From: Blastomussa wellsi | Taxonomy: Eukaryota > Cnidaria > Anthozoa > Scleractinia > Plerogyridae | DNA length: 64,000 nt | Assembly (NCBI GenBank): GCA_947652115.1 | Contig: OX393571.1 | Coordinates: 11,851,504-11,915,503 of the forward strand | Direction: 5' to 3' | Shown here: piece by piece, positions 1 to 14,200 of the stretch | Layout of the letters: the number at the start of each line of letters is the position of its first letter | Position numbering within the stretch: position 1 is the first letter of the stretch | Position numbers and translations under genes: made by a program | Notes under the pieces: generated by a model | Databases searched by the model: none | What the model was told of the DNA's origin: nothing | What the model saw: only the letters and a program-made list of their open reading frames with translations

Positions 1-482
1 CCAAGTGAACAATTATAATTTATTACTTTAAAAAAGACCACAAAGGAAGTGGTCTGATAAAACATATTCACTATCTTTACAGTTTGGAAGTTGATTATAG
101 AAAACAGATCATGTAGATCATCGACTTCCTAAGGTCTCAGTCAATATTACAATCATTAATCAGAATCTTGTTTAATCTTGTTAATCTATCTAACCATTTA
201 GCCAGCACTGTTGATAAATTTCTCGGCTGTTGGCTGAAGTAGTGCTTAATTACAGGAATGGCTCCGGGCTCGGAATGCACTGGAAACGAGTTTGGTTAGC
301 TAAATTTGTCTACAAAATCACCCTGGTTAGCCTATTATAACACTGCGGTTAGCGTACTAAGCAATCCGGTTAGCCTACTGAGCACTGCGGTTAGCCTATT
401 AAGCAATCTGGCTAGCCTACTATAGCACTCTGGTTAGCCTACTAAGCACTGCGGTTATGCGGTTAGCTCTCAAGAATGGTAA
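1..482. repeat. Dispersed repeat copy A with 21-bp minisatellite
   Basis: This segment is repeated at 2859-3280 with high identity. Within it (about 325-470) a 21-bp unit of the form ggttagcctactaagcactg is repeated about seven times with drift. Copy A has an extra 60 bp or so (about 205-280) not present in copy B. Left end is cut by the window. Confidence 0.85.
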
Positions 483-620
483 GAATGCAAACTCTGAAGT
501 TCATGCAAACTCTGAAGTTCAAAACCTAACCAACGATTGCGTTTTTCGCAGCTGTCAATCATAATTACGGTAAAAGCTTATGAACCTTGAAAATCAGAAA
601 CAAACAAAATGGATCGAAGT

Positions 621-1445
621 CTACCAATCACAACTGACAGACATTACCTTTTGACCCTGTTGAAGTGAACCTCTGTTTCCCAAGAGGTTCGCTTGATGAT
701 TGACGGCAGCGAAAAACGTAACTGTTGATATGAGCATAGTTTGCGTGTTATTGAAAGGCACTATAACTGATCCTGCATCATCCCGAATGACTAGATCACG
801 ATCCCACGTGCCTATGATCTTTAATTCCGCGACGGCCACGAAATCCCATACGGTGCTACGCTGGCATCTGGCCAGACGAAATGCAATTGCCATGCTGCAG
901 TGGTTCTCGTGCAATGCATGCAGTACCTTTCCATAGTGCGCGTGGATGCTTGCCAAACTGTGGGTCCTGACTTGGCTAACGTCTCTCTGTTGTCGTTGTT
1001 GCTGCTGCTGCTGTTCTTCAGGTGGATCATCATTGTGGGCATTGTGCAGTGTGTTCACCTCCGCCTTCAAATCTGCAATCTGATTTTTTGCCTGGACAAG
1101 TCTGCACTCCATTTTTTTGATGACCTCGGATTTTGTTCGCACGAGATCAGCTAGCTCCTCTGCGTCTTTTCCTTTTTCCTCCAGCTCCTGCACTAGATGT
1201 TCATTTTGTTCTTGCTGGTTTTGGAATGCCAGCCCAACTCTCTCATGCTCCTTCTGCAAGTTTCCGTACAGCTTGTGCAGATCGCCTGGGCTTGGTTTGT
1301 CGCCAGATGGCTGATTTGGTTGTTTTGCTGACTTTTGTTTATTACTCGGAGGAGGCCTCTGAGAACAGGAACATTGACGGTTATCTCCAAGGCAGACACC
1401 GTACTTATTTTCGCAATGAAAAATGGAGTGGTTGCCACTGCACAC
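621..1445 (-). CDS. Unassigned intronless coiled-coil ORF, possibly pseudogene or repeat-encoded
   Basis: A 274-codon open frame opens with GTG, not ATG. The frame is open further up to about 1519. The first in-frame ATG is near 1112 (MECRLVQAKNQIADL). Visible features are Cys/His clusters at the N end (HCENKYGVC, CSCSQR), a charged coiled coil (about residues 60-135), a Gln run (EEQQQQQQRQQR), then a basic segment HYGKVLHALHENHCSMAIAF and CQRSTVWDFVAVAELKI that could be a helical DNA-binding or oligomerisation region. I recall similar C-termini in many predicted coral proteins, but this is memory only. It sits downstream of the last visible FN3 exon, in an intron of the large gene, same strand. 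Confidence 0.4.
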   Translation of the reverse strand: MCSGNHSIFHCENKYGVCLGDNRQCSCSQRPPPSNKQKSAKQPNQPSGDKPSPGDLHKLYGNLQKEHERVGLAFQNQQEQNEHLVQELEEKGKDAEELADLVRTKSEVIKKMECRLVQAKNQIADLKAEVNTLHNAHNDDPPEEQQQQQQRQQRDVSQVRTHSLASIHAHYGKVLHALHENHCSMAIAFRLARCQRSTVWDFVAVAELKIIGTWDRDLVIRDDAGSVIVPFNNTQTMLISTVTFFAAVNHQANLLGNRGSLQQGQKVMSVSCDW

Positions 1446-1513
1446 TTTAAAATTTTCGGAGACATATCGTTTGCGAACTAGGTCGTAACGATAATAACAC
1501 TTTAAACTAAAGG

Positions 1514-1522
1514 CTTTTTATA
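1514..1522 (-). promoter_or_regulatory. Possible TATA box (TATAAAAAG) for the 1445-621 ORF
   Basis: TATAAAAAG on the minus strand lies about 50-70 bp upstream of the first ATG-like and GTG codons of the coiled-coil ORF. Such motifs are common by chance in AT-rich DNA; no other promoter element was seen. Confidence 0.25.
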
Positions 1523-1953
1523 CTCTGTCATCGGATCAAGTAAACAATAACAAAAAAGTTAATTGGCTAATTAACAACACATCTGATTGGCCGAATTTGA
1601 TTACCTCTGTTTATTTTTGCGTATCGTTAATTTCAGTTAGTTCTCATTGGTTAATTAAACGTTTTATAAAGGCTGATTTGAAGCTGAGAGCTCTTGACAT
1701 AGACCAAAGCATTAGTAATTTCAGCACCAAAGAAAGCTAATTCTTCTGTCTATATGAATGGCTAATGTTGGATAATAGTAACAAAAAATGTTAAAATCAA
1801 TGTCAAGTGTTCACAGTTCAAGTGTCTTCAATATAAAAAAGTTTTGAGGTTTGTTTGCATGTCCTGAACTTTATTGTGATTGGTCACTACACAGTCAGGA
1901 TTCCTGAAATATTTCAAGTGTTTACGGTTTTTTTTGACAGCAATTATTCTCAC

Positions 1954-2256
1954 CATCTTCCTTTGTCCTCTCAACTTTAATAACACTCTTTGGTCCATCA
2001 CCAACAGAAGTGAAGGCCAACACTTGAAATTCATATTCTGTGTACTTATCAAGCCCACCAACATCTTTAGTGAGAACGCCTCCAGCATTAATGGTTAAAG
2101 TGGTTTGAGACCCCAAAGACCCTTTCTTCTTGTAGAACAGTTTGAATCCTCTAATGATTCCATTCCTGGAATTTTCTGGTGGAAATTGCCAGGTAACTGT
2201 TATATGGGTAGAACTGCTTGCAGTCACAGTAATGTTGCTGGGGGCTTGTGAAGGAA
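1954..2256 (-). CDS. Exon 36: FN3 domain 4
   Basis: Complete FN3: VPSQAPSNITVTASSS, ITVTWQFPPENSR, IIRGFKLFYKKKG, LDKYTEYEFQVLAFTSVGDG. Acceptor is ttgcag|TTCCTT; donor is GATG|GTGAGA. Phase 1 to 1, 303 nt. The donor shows the gene continues left of the window; no further exon was found before position 1. Confidence 0.88.
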
Positions 2257-5200
2257 CTGCAATCAAGAAAATCACTTATAAATCTACTATTATAAAACCA
2301 CACATTTGGGATGGATGCTCATGATCATACAGATGTCGTGATTTCTGGGAGTCGAGAGAACAGGGTTATCATTTTTTGTAGTCTTTTTCTTACCATCTTC
2401 CAGTGTTCTCTCAACGGACACTGAACTGCTTGGTCCATCACCAACAGAAGTGAAGGCTAACATTTGAAATTCATATTCTGTGTACTCATCAAGCCCACTG
2501 ACAACTCTTGTCTGAGCTGAATTACTGTTTATATGTTCCATTGTTGGTGACGCAGCAGAGTCTTTCTTTTTGTAGAATAGTTTAAACCCTGTGATGATTC
2601 CATTCCAGGAGTCTGCTGGTGGTAACTGCCAAGATGCTTCAATACTGACAGAGGACCTTGCAATCACAGTAAAGTTGCTTGGAGCTTGTGAAGGGACTGC
2701 AATTGAAAATCTTAATTCAACAAGAGGAAACCTCATTCTAAGATCATTAATTTTTCACTTTATTAAAACTTAACTTTTCTGTGCAACATACACGTATATG
2801 TACGTAAAAGGAAAGTAAAGATTATACAGTTCTACGTTAAGTTGAAAAAGCTTAATTGCCCAAGTGAACAATTATAATTTATTACTTTAAAAAAGACCAC
2901 AAAGGAAGTGGTCTGATAAAACATATTCACTATATTTACAGTTTGGAAGTTGATTATAGAAAACAGATCATGTAGATCATCGACTTCCTAAGGTCTCAGT
3001 CAATATTACAATCATTAATCAGAATCTTGTTTAATCTTGTTAATCTATCTAACCATTTAGCCAGCACTGTTGAAACTGGAAACGAGTTTGGTTAGCTAAA
3101 TTTGTCTACAAAATCACCCTGGTTAGCCTATTATAACACTGCGGTTACCGTACTAAGCAATCCGGTTAGCCTACTGAGCACTGCGGTTAGCCTATTAAGC
3201 AATCCGGCTAGCCTACTATAGCACTCCGGCTAGCCTACTAAGAACTGCAGTTATACGGTTAGCTCTCAAGAATGGTAAGGGTAACACAATAAATTCTTAA
3301 ATTTTCGGTATTTGGCAGCCGGGCCTCGGTAGTGTAGTGGTTAGTGGGAATAGCTCGTGATCTGAGTGACATGGGATCGATTCCACCTCTGTGCTTTTAT
3401 AATGACTTTGTTTTTTCTCTTTATTAGACAAAAAAAACTCTAAAAAATATAAGTGTCCCGGAGCCATTCCTGCATTTAACGATATTTGTTGGCCGACAGT
3501 CGGCCAACTGTCGGTCAACTATCGTTGTATGGGGGAGAGGGGGCATACAAAATAAATGTCACGCAAATTTAAATGCCATGCACATTGTTATACGTGCCTC
3601 AACTTTTTGCAAAAGACTGTATGAAAACATAGATTTAATTTTGTTCCAATGCTACAGACAAGGATCTTGCGGATTGAAAGTAGACACTTACACACACAAA
3701 ATGAATTGTCTAAGGTTTTAAGCTATGAAAAGGAGCTTTTCCACCCAGCAGTTCAACAGTAGGAACAGATCTTAACATGACATAATAATTTCATGACAAA
3801 CACATTGTGACGTCACTCAGGAATCAAAGAACTCCAAGACTAGAATATTTCCTTTCATCTCCTCCAACATGTTAAATCTTAACCACGCAAGACTATCCAG
3901 TGGTCTTCAGTTTGATGTTCAACATCAACATATATCGATAATAAGTAGCATACGGCAAATAGAAAGAAATGGCCACGGTCTACAGCATGTTATGAAATAG
4001 AGTATCATAATAACCTACAGTCAACTCTCTCTAAGACGGACACCATCAGGACTGAGAAAGCAAGAAAATAACTGTTTGGTTTTCACCTCCAAGTTATTTT
4101 TTGAATGAGACAAAAACTTATTTAATTTTAACTTGTACTGTATGTATTCTGCCGACAAGAAAAGAGCTGTCAGTTAATCATCTGATGTTAAAAAGAGTTA
4201 CGTACCTTAAAGGGTCTGGCACTCTTGTGCATGTGAAACTTGACTTCTGATCTAACAGAACAGTCTTTTCAAAGTTGGTTTCTCTGATAAAAATCATTAA
4301 TTTTTCTATTGACCTTGTGTTATTTGCAATGGTTAGTTATGGAGGATTTTGACAACACATTTTGTATTTCAGAGCCCTGTCATTTTTCCGATCATCTATT
4401 AAAGATTAACATTATCTTATCACAACAACAGCTTTTTTTAATCTACAGAAAGCATTAAGGGTAATAAAATTGCTTACATAGGCATGTGAAATTTTATCAA
4501 TTAAACCATAAAGTATTATTGCTAATGCTATTTTAGTGTGAGTGTTATTTCTTACCATCTTCCATCGTCCTCTCAACTTTAATAGAGCTGTTTGATCCAT
4601 CACCAGCAAATGTAAAAGCCAACACTTGAAATTCGTATTCTGTGTACTTATCAAGTCCAGTGACATCATTAGTGAGAATTGCTCCACTGTTAATGGTTAA
4701 AGTGGTTGATGACCCTGCAGAGCCTTTCTTTTTGTAAAACATCCTGAACCCTCTGATGACACCATTTCTGGACTGTGCTGGTGGTAATTGCCAGGATGCT
4801 AAAATGCTTGTGGAAGTGTTTGCAGTCACAGTAAAGCTACTGGGAGCTTGGGAAGGAACTGCCATTGAGACATTAAAGAAATGAAGTCAGTTCACGAACA
4901 AACCTACAAATATTAAGATAAATTAGCAAGAGTTAAAGTGCACCTAACCCCAAAATATTATTTTCGCTAAAATAAACCTTTGCACCAGTTTGAAACGCAT
5001 TGCACCTTTTGTTTCTCCTTTTTCCCAATTTCTGACTATTTATATCAAAAGTTACGAACAACTGTGCATCATTTGTTCAGAAGGGGAAGGGTCTATTCCC
5101 TGTTTGACATCACAAACTGATTTGAATCGCATCAAGTCTTTGTAAACATGCATGCAAATTAGTTTGTGACGTCAAATAGGGAATACACCCATGCCCCTTC

Positions 5201-8200
5201 TGACTCGGTTGTGGAACAAATGGCACACAACTTTGAATGCTATAAATAGACAGAATTTTGTGGAAAGGAGAAACAAAGGGTGTAATGCGTTTCGAACCGG
5301 TCCAAAGGTTTATTTTCGCGAAAAAAATATTTTGGGGTTAGGTGCACTTTAATGCAATTAATGCACCACATATGAAGTGAGTGGTAGTAGTAAGTGACAC
5401 AAATAAGGCATCCATGGCAATTAACAGAAGTTGCTGATGTTTTTTTCACTTTGCCAACTTCAGCTTAAGAATGGCTTACACTACGCATTCATTTTACAAA
5501 TTAGACAACTTTTACAAGGGCAAGTTAAATGGTTCATCACTGGTGACACAATTAACTAGTCATGCAGTGAGAGGCAGTGAGCACCATTATACAACATAAC
5601 GTAAATTTACTCCGCTTCTCATACCTACAAGTAAACAATGAACGCTTTCAGAATAACCGAAACTCATGTAAATTTCAGTAAGACGAGCTAGTGCTATTTG
5701 AGCAAGCTAAAGCACCTTGCTGGCTAAACAGGTACGAAGGCTAAAATATTTAACGAATATCATCACCAGTGTGTTGTTAAGAGTTAACAAAATGGCTTGG
5801 TCAAGACCCACCCATAGGTAATAAACATTATGCACTTTCAAGGATTTGAGAGGTGTGCATAAAATAAACAGGGATCAAAGTCTCTCAGTGCCCCTGTCCC
5901 CATTGATTAACTCATTGACTCCTGGAGATTTTTGAAAAAATGTTTTCTAGACGTTTTGAACATTTTTTAGTCAGTTATAGGCTTATGCTTCAAATTTCTC
6001 TAAAATGCATTTGCAAAATAAAGACATCCCAGGTTTTTCACTAGTATCGCATTTAACAACATTTTAGCTCAGGCATGCGCACAAATCAAAATTTCGAGTT
6101 TTTGGACGTGAAAGTGACCCACCTCCTTAGGCTTTTCAATTTCTTTATTTTTATTTTTCGCTTTTCCTTTCTCCTTTCCTCACATCTTTTTTTATGCTTT
6201 TGTTGGCCTTTTACTGGGCTTGCTTTCGGTTCAAGAATGGCCATAAATTACTTAACATGGAGTAGCCAAGGGTAAGTGAGGGAAATTTTCCACCTCGTTT
6301 TTGGCGGAAATTTCTAAGCATTTTCGTGCATATTTCAAGCTCCATTAGCCCAATCAATATCATCTGGGTATCATTGGAAAGCTGTTTCCCCTGGGGTAAA
6401 TGGGATTCCTATTTTGGTCAAAGCTGATGACGTCAGAAGTGGAACAAAGGTCAAGGTCTGCCACGGCCGGTTATGGCCAGTTTAGGAGTCAATGGCTTAA
6501 ATGATATTTATAACTGAAAAACAGTTTATTCTAGTTATTTGCCTTCTCTTAGCTATCTTTAAGTCCTAATACAAATATTTTATGAGTTCTCACCATCTTC
6601 CACTATCCACACAAACTTTATTGAACTCTTTGGGCCATCGCCATTGGAATTGGAGGCCAGCACTTGAAATTCATATCCTGTGGAATTGTCAAGTCCAGTA
6701 ACAACTCTCGCGAGACTTGTAAAATTGTTAATTAACACAATAGGTGACACTGCAGAGCCTATCATCTTGTAAAACAGCTTAAACCCTGTGATGATTCCAT
6801 GTCTGGCATATTCTGGTGGCAGCTGCCAGGATGCTGTTATGCTGGTAGAACTGCTTGCAGACACACTGAAGTTACTGGGAGCTTGGGAAGGAACTGGAAT
6901 TAAGAAGTGTGCGCTGTAAAACCATATTTTCTCGATTAGACACCCCAGTGTTAACCCAGCACTTATTTGGGCCAGCATTTATTAAGCTGGGCTTCGTAGA
7001 GTACAAATAACACCCAAAACAAGTACAAATATCACATGGTATTTGTACTCCAGAGAACTGGTTAGAAATTCGCCTGCACAGTGGCGTGTTAGATAATAAG
7101 TCTCTTATTAGAGGTCTTGTTGCGTAGTATCGCTGAGAATTTTTACTCATTGTTTGTATTTTGATGAGCCCATGGCAATTGACTCATAAAATACTCAGCG
7201 ATACTACAACAAAACATCTAAGAAGATATATTTATTTTTGATGGCCTTTCTTTTTTCTGATTTGACAAAATTTAATAAATTTAACAGAACAGTTAACCAG
7301 AACAAATCCAAAATACTGTATCCCCAACTTGGTACAGAAGTTAATTGGATATCCAGGTAAACTGAACTGTTAAAGCATGTTTGTCTGTGATACTGAATGA
7401 TTAAACCTATTGTTGGTTGATATTCAGTTGAGAAATACCACCCGATCCAGTGTTTATTTGGATCTTTAGCTGGCAATTATTTGAAGCTGGCATTTATTTT
7501 GGGTTCGGCGTTTAATAGAGAAAATATGGCATTCTTGTACCTGTTTATTGTGGGAGTTAATTGTTAAGCTCAGGAAGGAATTAATTTTGCACTTTAAGAC
7601 TGTTTATGTATATGACAGGAATGGATTTTGTGTATTACAAAATACTATTCAGTGCAACTACAATAATTAATTATTCACAAGTTGACTTAAGAAGTATTAC
7701 CAGCATCAGAGCATAATGCCTAACAACACACGTGTAAATGCAAAATAATTTCTACAATCGGGTGTAGGTGATCAGAAGTACACAATCTAGCCAGATCATG
7801 GAAATTGATACAATGGTAGCTTCATGGCCTTTTAATAATAGTGCAATAAAAATTTTGTTGGCTTTCAAGCCACTTCAAGGAAGGAAACAAAACTGTTTCT
7901 TCCCCTTCAGATGGGAACTTAAGAGTTTTACAAACACCTCCTCCCTTGGATCCAATACAGAATTTAACAGTTGTGATGGTCAGTAATGTATTTGCATTCC
8001 TATCTTATCATTCCTATTTTCATTGATATTATAATTATTTTGTGAAAAAATGTACAACTTACAGTGCTTACTGGATTGGAATTATGTAAACATACCAGCC
8101 AGTAATTATAAAATACTTAGAGCAGGAACTCAGGGTTTCATTTATGAGTTTATTGCATGTCCTATAATCATTAGATATAAAGAAGCGGGAAGTTGTCAAC

Positions 8201-11200
8201 AACTGTTAGTAAAGAAATGAAAAATGTGCCTGAGTGCATTGTTGAGTTGCATGTATACAGTCAACTCTCTCTTAACGGACACCTCTATAAGACGGACACC
8301 TCTATCAGACGGACACCTGGTGCTGGTCCCGGCTGTTTCTCAGTCATTTTACTATAACCAAACTCTCTATAAGACGGACACCTCTATAAGATGGACAACG
8401 GACACTCTGAAATCATCAATGGACACTTGAGGTGCTAAATGTTACCGCAAATTACTATTTAGGGAAGAAAATTCTTATATTACCAAGTACATGACTCTTT
8501 TTAACACCAGATTCAATTGACAGCTCTTTTCTTGTCAGCAAAATATATACAGTACAAGTTAAAATAAATCAGTTATTGTCCCATTCAAAAAATAACTTGG
8601 AGGTGACAACCGAATTGTATTGTAATCTAAAACACTTATTTTCTTGCTTTCTTAGCCGAAAATTCCTGGGGTCATGTTACGTCGACTCTCTCTATAAACC
8701 GGACACCTCTCTAAGATGGGCAACTGAGGCCGGTCCGGATGATGTCCTTCTTAGAAAGGGTTGACTGTATAAGCACTCAGGAATTTTAAAAAACATGAAA
8801 GAAGCGCGTAAAGAAGGGGTGTGACAAAATGTGGGGTAAACCATGGCCTAGCCCATGGATGGCCAACCCTGTGGCCTACCAACCCTATGGCCTATCGGTG
8901 GTCAGGTAAAATCAGTAACAGTTGAACGAGTACACTGGCATACATCTAAACGGGTATACTACAATGTACAAAGAATGTAACACTTTTCAACCCAGTTGTG
9001 TCGTATCACGAGCCAAGTTTGAGGCAGAGTCGAGTTGGAGTCACAAGTCAAGTTGGAGTCAATATTGTTTTCACCTTTTCATCCATTCAATAATATCCTT
9101 TGCATACAATTGTTATTTCCCAGAAGTAACAACCAACAACAACAAAACCAGGTGATTGCTGAGACTTGTAACAGTGATTTCCTTGTAAATTTAACTCCAA
9201 AAGTGAAAGTAACAAGCCGACAGAACAGCAAAGAAAAGATCCGAAATCTCACTGACATTGTCATTGAAAATTACGAAGAGACAAATAAAAGGAAAAAGAA
9301 TCCTGACTGTCACCCATCCAAATACTAACCACGCCCAACAGGGCTTAACTTCAGTGATTGGACGTGAAATTGTGCTTTCTTGTGGTATATCAGCAACAAA
9401 GGGTCAAGGGCATGCAAAGAGAGAACAACATGGTTTAAATTTGGCACTCTGTTCTAGACCTGGACTACTTTTTATTAGCCCGGGACATAATTTACCTGTC
9501 TCTTAGTCTCATAGTTTTTTGTCTTGTCTTCTATCGATGCGATTGTTGTTGTTGTTGTTGTTGTTGTTATATACCACAAGGAAACAACGGTTCACTTCTA
9601 GCTGTCCAATTGCCAAAGTTAAGCCCTGTTAAGCATGGTGAGTCCTTGGATGGGCAGCCTTCATTGTGTTTATTTATATAAATATTTCTTTTTTTTTTCT
9701 TTCATAATTTCCCAGCAGAAATCAGGGACATATCATGTTTTTACTTAACTGGAAAGGGGTAACCCAAGATGCAGTTAAGGGTTTGCATAACTGTTTCAAA
9801 TTCTCCCAAACACCCTGTGTTTACGTAGATGAGGCTATGCAAACACAAAAACAGTCCTCTGTTAGTTGAATATTAACTACCTACCAGTAGTAATTATTTC
9901 ACAATTAGCAGTCAGATGGCAAGTGAAAAAATACCATTACCTGCAGATATAAGTACTCCAAACACTTCTACTCTCAGAGCTTTACTAGTGTTGTACTTTG
10001 TTGGCTGGAACCGGATGAACCGTGCTCTTGCATATTCCTTGAGACTGTGTTTAACTATGTCCTTTTTTTCAGAGTTACCATTGAACACCTGTAATAGGAG
10101 TTGGTTTATTATAAAAAAATGATAAAATGCCAACCTTGCAAATGCAAAGTTAACTAACTTTGTTTATTTAAAGTGCCTATGAAGTAAAATTTTTTTTTCA
10201 CCAATTCGCTTATTTATGTCTTAATTGCCTCAAATTTGCGGGTTTAAGCCATCAAAAGCACATTCTTTGATGTTTTTTGGAACCTCAAAGTTTGGATTTT
10301 GAAAGCTGAAATGGGTCCGTTTCGCGCTCGGCCAAACGCTTAGATTACACGGCAAGTGACGCAGTTGGTGGTTCTAAATATGATAGTGCCATGGCGGATA
10401 AGAGAGTGAAGAAGGGAAGGATGAATAACTGTGCAGCTGGTGGCCCCAATACAGTCAACTGGCCAACTGAACTGGAACACCAGAGATTTCGCTGTATTAC
10501 TCCCCAAAGGAGAAAAGTGTGGGGCAAAACTGAACTCGATTCGCGCGCATTCACCGACAATATTTCGTGCCAAACAAGTCATGTTTGTCTTCGGCACATT
10601 TTGACAATAGCTACTTCGAGCACAAGCCAGGTTTCCACTGTGATGGTTCTGAAGAAGCCGTGGAATTGGAAAACGTCTTATTAAGGGTTTAGTTCCATCC
10701 AAAAAATTCGGATGTACCGAAGACATCGCCTATAACTGAACAGTCTGAAAGAAAGCGGCAAAGAGTAAGTGAAGTTTATTAATTAACGTCCTGTGCCTTG
10801 TGAATTATACATGCCGATGTGAAACACGCACACATCTAATTGTTTAGTTGCAAAAGTTGATTTCTTTTCAGAAAACAATCAAGATTAATTTTGTTATCGA
10901 AAAAGATATGGCACGCGTTTGGTTCAAATGGAAACATATTCTGAAATAGTGGCATGCACAACACGCAACACAGTCAACAGATTTGCTCATGGTAAATATA
11001 AAATTAATGTACAATTGAATCATGTGGTGTCAATAAGAAAATACAATGAACAAATTAGGAGATCAAAACGCTCGATAAAATTAATGCAAGAAACACACCC
11101 TCTACGACACAGAATGGCTTTCTCGAAGTAGAGCTAAAGCAGTTTCCAGAGAAGCTGGACTAAGACAAATATCCTTGATAATAAACCACTTCTTGCAAAA

Positions 11201-14200
11201 GTATCAATTTATTAATAGCAGGGCCCGGCGTCACAAACAGCAAATGTAAGCTATCAACATCTTCACGGAAAGTCTTACCCTGCCCTTTGATAGCGAAGTT
11301 ATGAGAACCTAAACATATCATTATAAATGAGCCAAAACAAACCGAGCGTGTACGAAACATATTGAACATTACAGAGGTGTCAAACTTCTAATGTAAATTC
11401 ATTCAGACGTCTGACCTCTATACATCTGCATGGTGGCTACGATGTTATGGCTACAGTTTGAAGAAAAAAAGCCTCCAAATAATACAGTATATGGTGCCCT
11501 TCAGAAACTAATGTGAAGCAAAATAGGTCGGAAGACCGAATTAATAAACAGATCGATGGCAAATGAACAAATGTCACAAGCGAACTGCTCGTCCGCATAA
11601 CGCGCATATGGCCATTGGATATGTCCAACTATCTAAATTTCCAGCGACGAATCGCTTCTTGAGGATTGTTCATCGCTCGAAATGGATGTTTAGGAAGGCA
11701 TTTCATCGCTACTGTCAGACATAGTTGAATTTAACCCATGAAAATACAAGCTATAGTCCTCTGACTAGGAGAAGCTCACTCAAAAACAACAGGAAACTAT
11801 GTGTAAACAACACGCTGGAACCACTAACTACGTCATCACCACTTAATTCATTCCCAGTCTCCAGACCCCCTATTTACGTACTTCAAGCAGCAAAAAAAAA
11901 ACAGATTCTCCTTCCTTTCCACCGAATTTCTTTTGTCATTTTGGAATAAGGGTACAATATACTACAAAAATGTGCAAAAAAAAAATTTTACTTCATAGGC
12001 ACTTTAATTGGCTAATTTCTAAATGCAAAGTGTAAACGATGAAATCAGCAAAGATTGCCCCATATAGTGCCACAACTATTATTGTGATTGCATGGATCAC
12101 TATAAAAATTAAAAAAAAAAAACAATCAAAGGTCAAACAGTCCAGAGCAGTTATTTTCAGGGATTTCTAGTTGTACAAGATAATAAGTTTCCCAGCAGTA
12201 AAAACTTTTGAATCTGCAATTTTTATAATCAAATAAAATAAATCACTTAATTTAAGTGCTGATGTATTTCACAGAACTGGGCTAATCAAGGATACTGTAA
12301 ATTAAAATAAAGCAAACGAATATTGTAAATCAACAGAATTTTGTTGAAAATCCCAGCTGGCAGGGGGTTGACCAGTCGGCTATTTACAAATCCTGGAGGA
12401 GTTGAACAGCACAATTCATGGTTAGCACCATAGTTTTAAACAATACATTAAAATGAAAGAAAAACCAGATTAATGAATAGAATTGCCATATCACATTTAG
12501 CAATAATGTGAAGTTTTGTAGAGTTCTGATTCAACATTTAAAATCATAGAAGTTTCATGTACCCCATTTTTTACTTACTTCAATGTTTCAAAATGTCATT
12601 CCAGCCACAAATAAATTATTGTGCATGACTTGAACCCGGGACCCTAACCAGCAGCCTAACCACTAGGCCACATTACATTCAACTCCTTGCATGACTCCTG
12701 TTTTAATTGAAACCAACCTTATCAACATTGTTTTCTTGATAGATGACCCAGTTGATTTCGTTTAGTGATAAATGTAACTTGTATTCTTCTGTCCACTCAT
12801 TTGCAGTTGGATTTCCTTGAGCAGCTACAGCACAGATGACATACTCGTATTTCAGGTCAATTTGTAGGTAGTCACTTGCATCAGTGTCAGTGCTGGGTGA
12901 CCATGCACCATCTCCATTCAGCCGTCCTTTGGAAGCTTCATTACCACTACTTGATGATGAGGCTGAGAAACTGTTGTCTGTAAATGCATCATTGCTGGCC
13001 ACACCAATGGCCTGCATTGAGCATGCTGCAATTGACAGAGTTTTGTCTTTTACAGTGCAGGCACTTGAACCATGAATGCCAAGGCTTTGTTTTCACTTTA
13101 TTTGTACTTTTTTCACTTATTTTATTACTTTTTTCAGAACTAGCCAAGCACAGCCATGTGTTGACACAACGGCCAATACATTTTTCTGCCTTTTTCCATG
13201 TTATTTTCAAAGTGGCGCCTTGATTTCACACAACGGCAGAGGCATTTTTCCGAAAATTTTCCGCGTTTTTTGTCAATCATGGTCGGTCCGCTTCTTACAA
13301 TAGCGGAATTTTTTAACTAAATATAATAGCACTTTCTGATGGAAATGTTACTACTTTTTTCAGTTAAAAACGAGGAACAAATGAAACGCCACATATTTAT
13401 TTTGGCGGCAGATGTAAAACAACATTAGGAACACAACATAACATTACTCTGTTTACAATTGGGACAACAACATCAACATTATAATCAGGGTTGTCAAAAT
13501 AAGCCGGCAACCAGCGCATTTCACCTGCTATTCCGAATACTGTGCCGGCTACTCTGAATGTTAGTAGGTCAGTTCTGAGCGTGATATTGGAGAAATAATA
13601 TGGAAATAGCCGCCTACTTTTTGGATGGAACCTGCTACTCAAAAACCTACTGACAATCCTGATAATGGAAATCTTCAGAGAGATGAGTTACTAGTTACTA
13701 GATAATATAAACCATAAGTGAACCTCTGATGGACCCAAGTAACCGCAATTCCTAAAATATGCAACTGACTTTGAAGCATCTATTTTGGAAACAACTTCGC
13801 CAATAATTTGCTTTTTTCGGTCTCACTGACATTGAACAATGTATTTTGTTTGAGGTAGCATTTTACCTGGTTGAAGCAAAACTCGCTGCGTGGAACAATA
13901 AAAACACGGAAAAGAAGAGCAAAAATGTCTGTGCCATTGCTTCGGTTAACGCATCTGACTGGTTAGTTCTGGAAAAATGTAAAAAATAAATACAAAAAAA
14001 AAGTACAAACAAAGTGAAAATAAAGTCTTGGCGTTTATGGTTCGAGTGTCTGCACTGTAACTGTTAATTGCATTTTTGGTTTCTGAGATTTTAACCTAAA
14101 ACAACAGGGACACTGTCACACCTGATTATAAACATTTTCATGTTCCAATTTCCACATTATTGGGCTAAATGCGACCAAATACACAAATAAATTTGATAAA

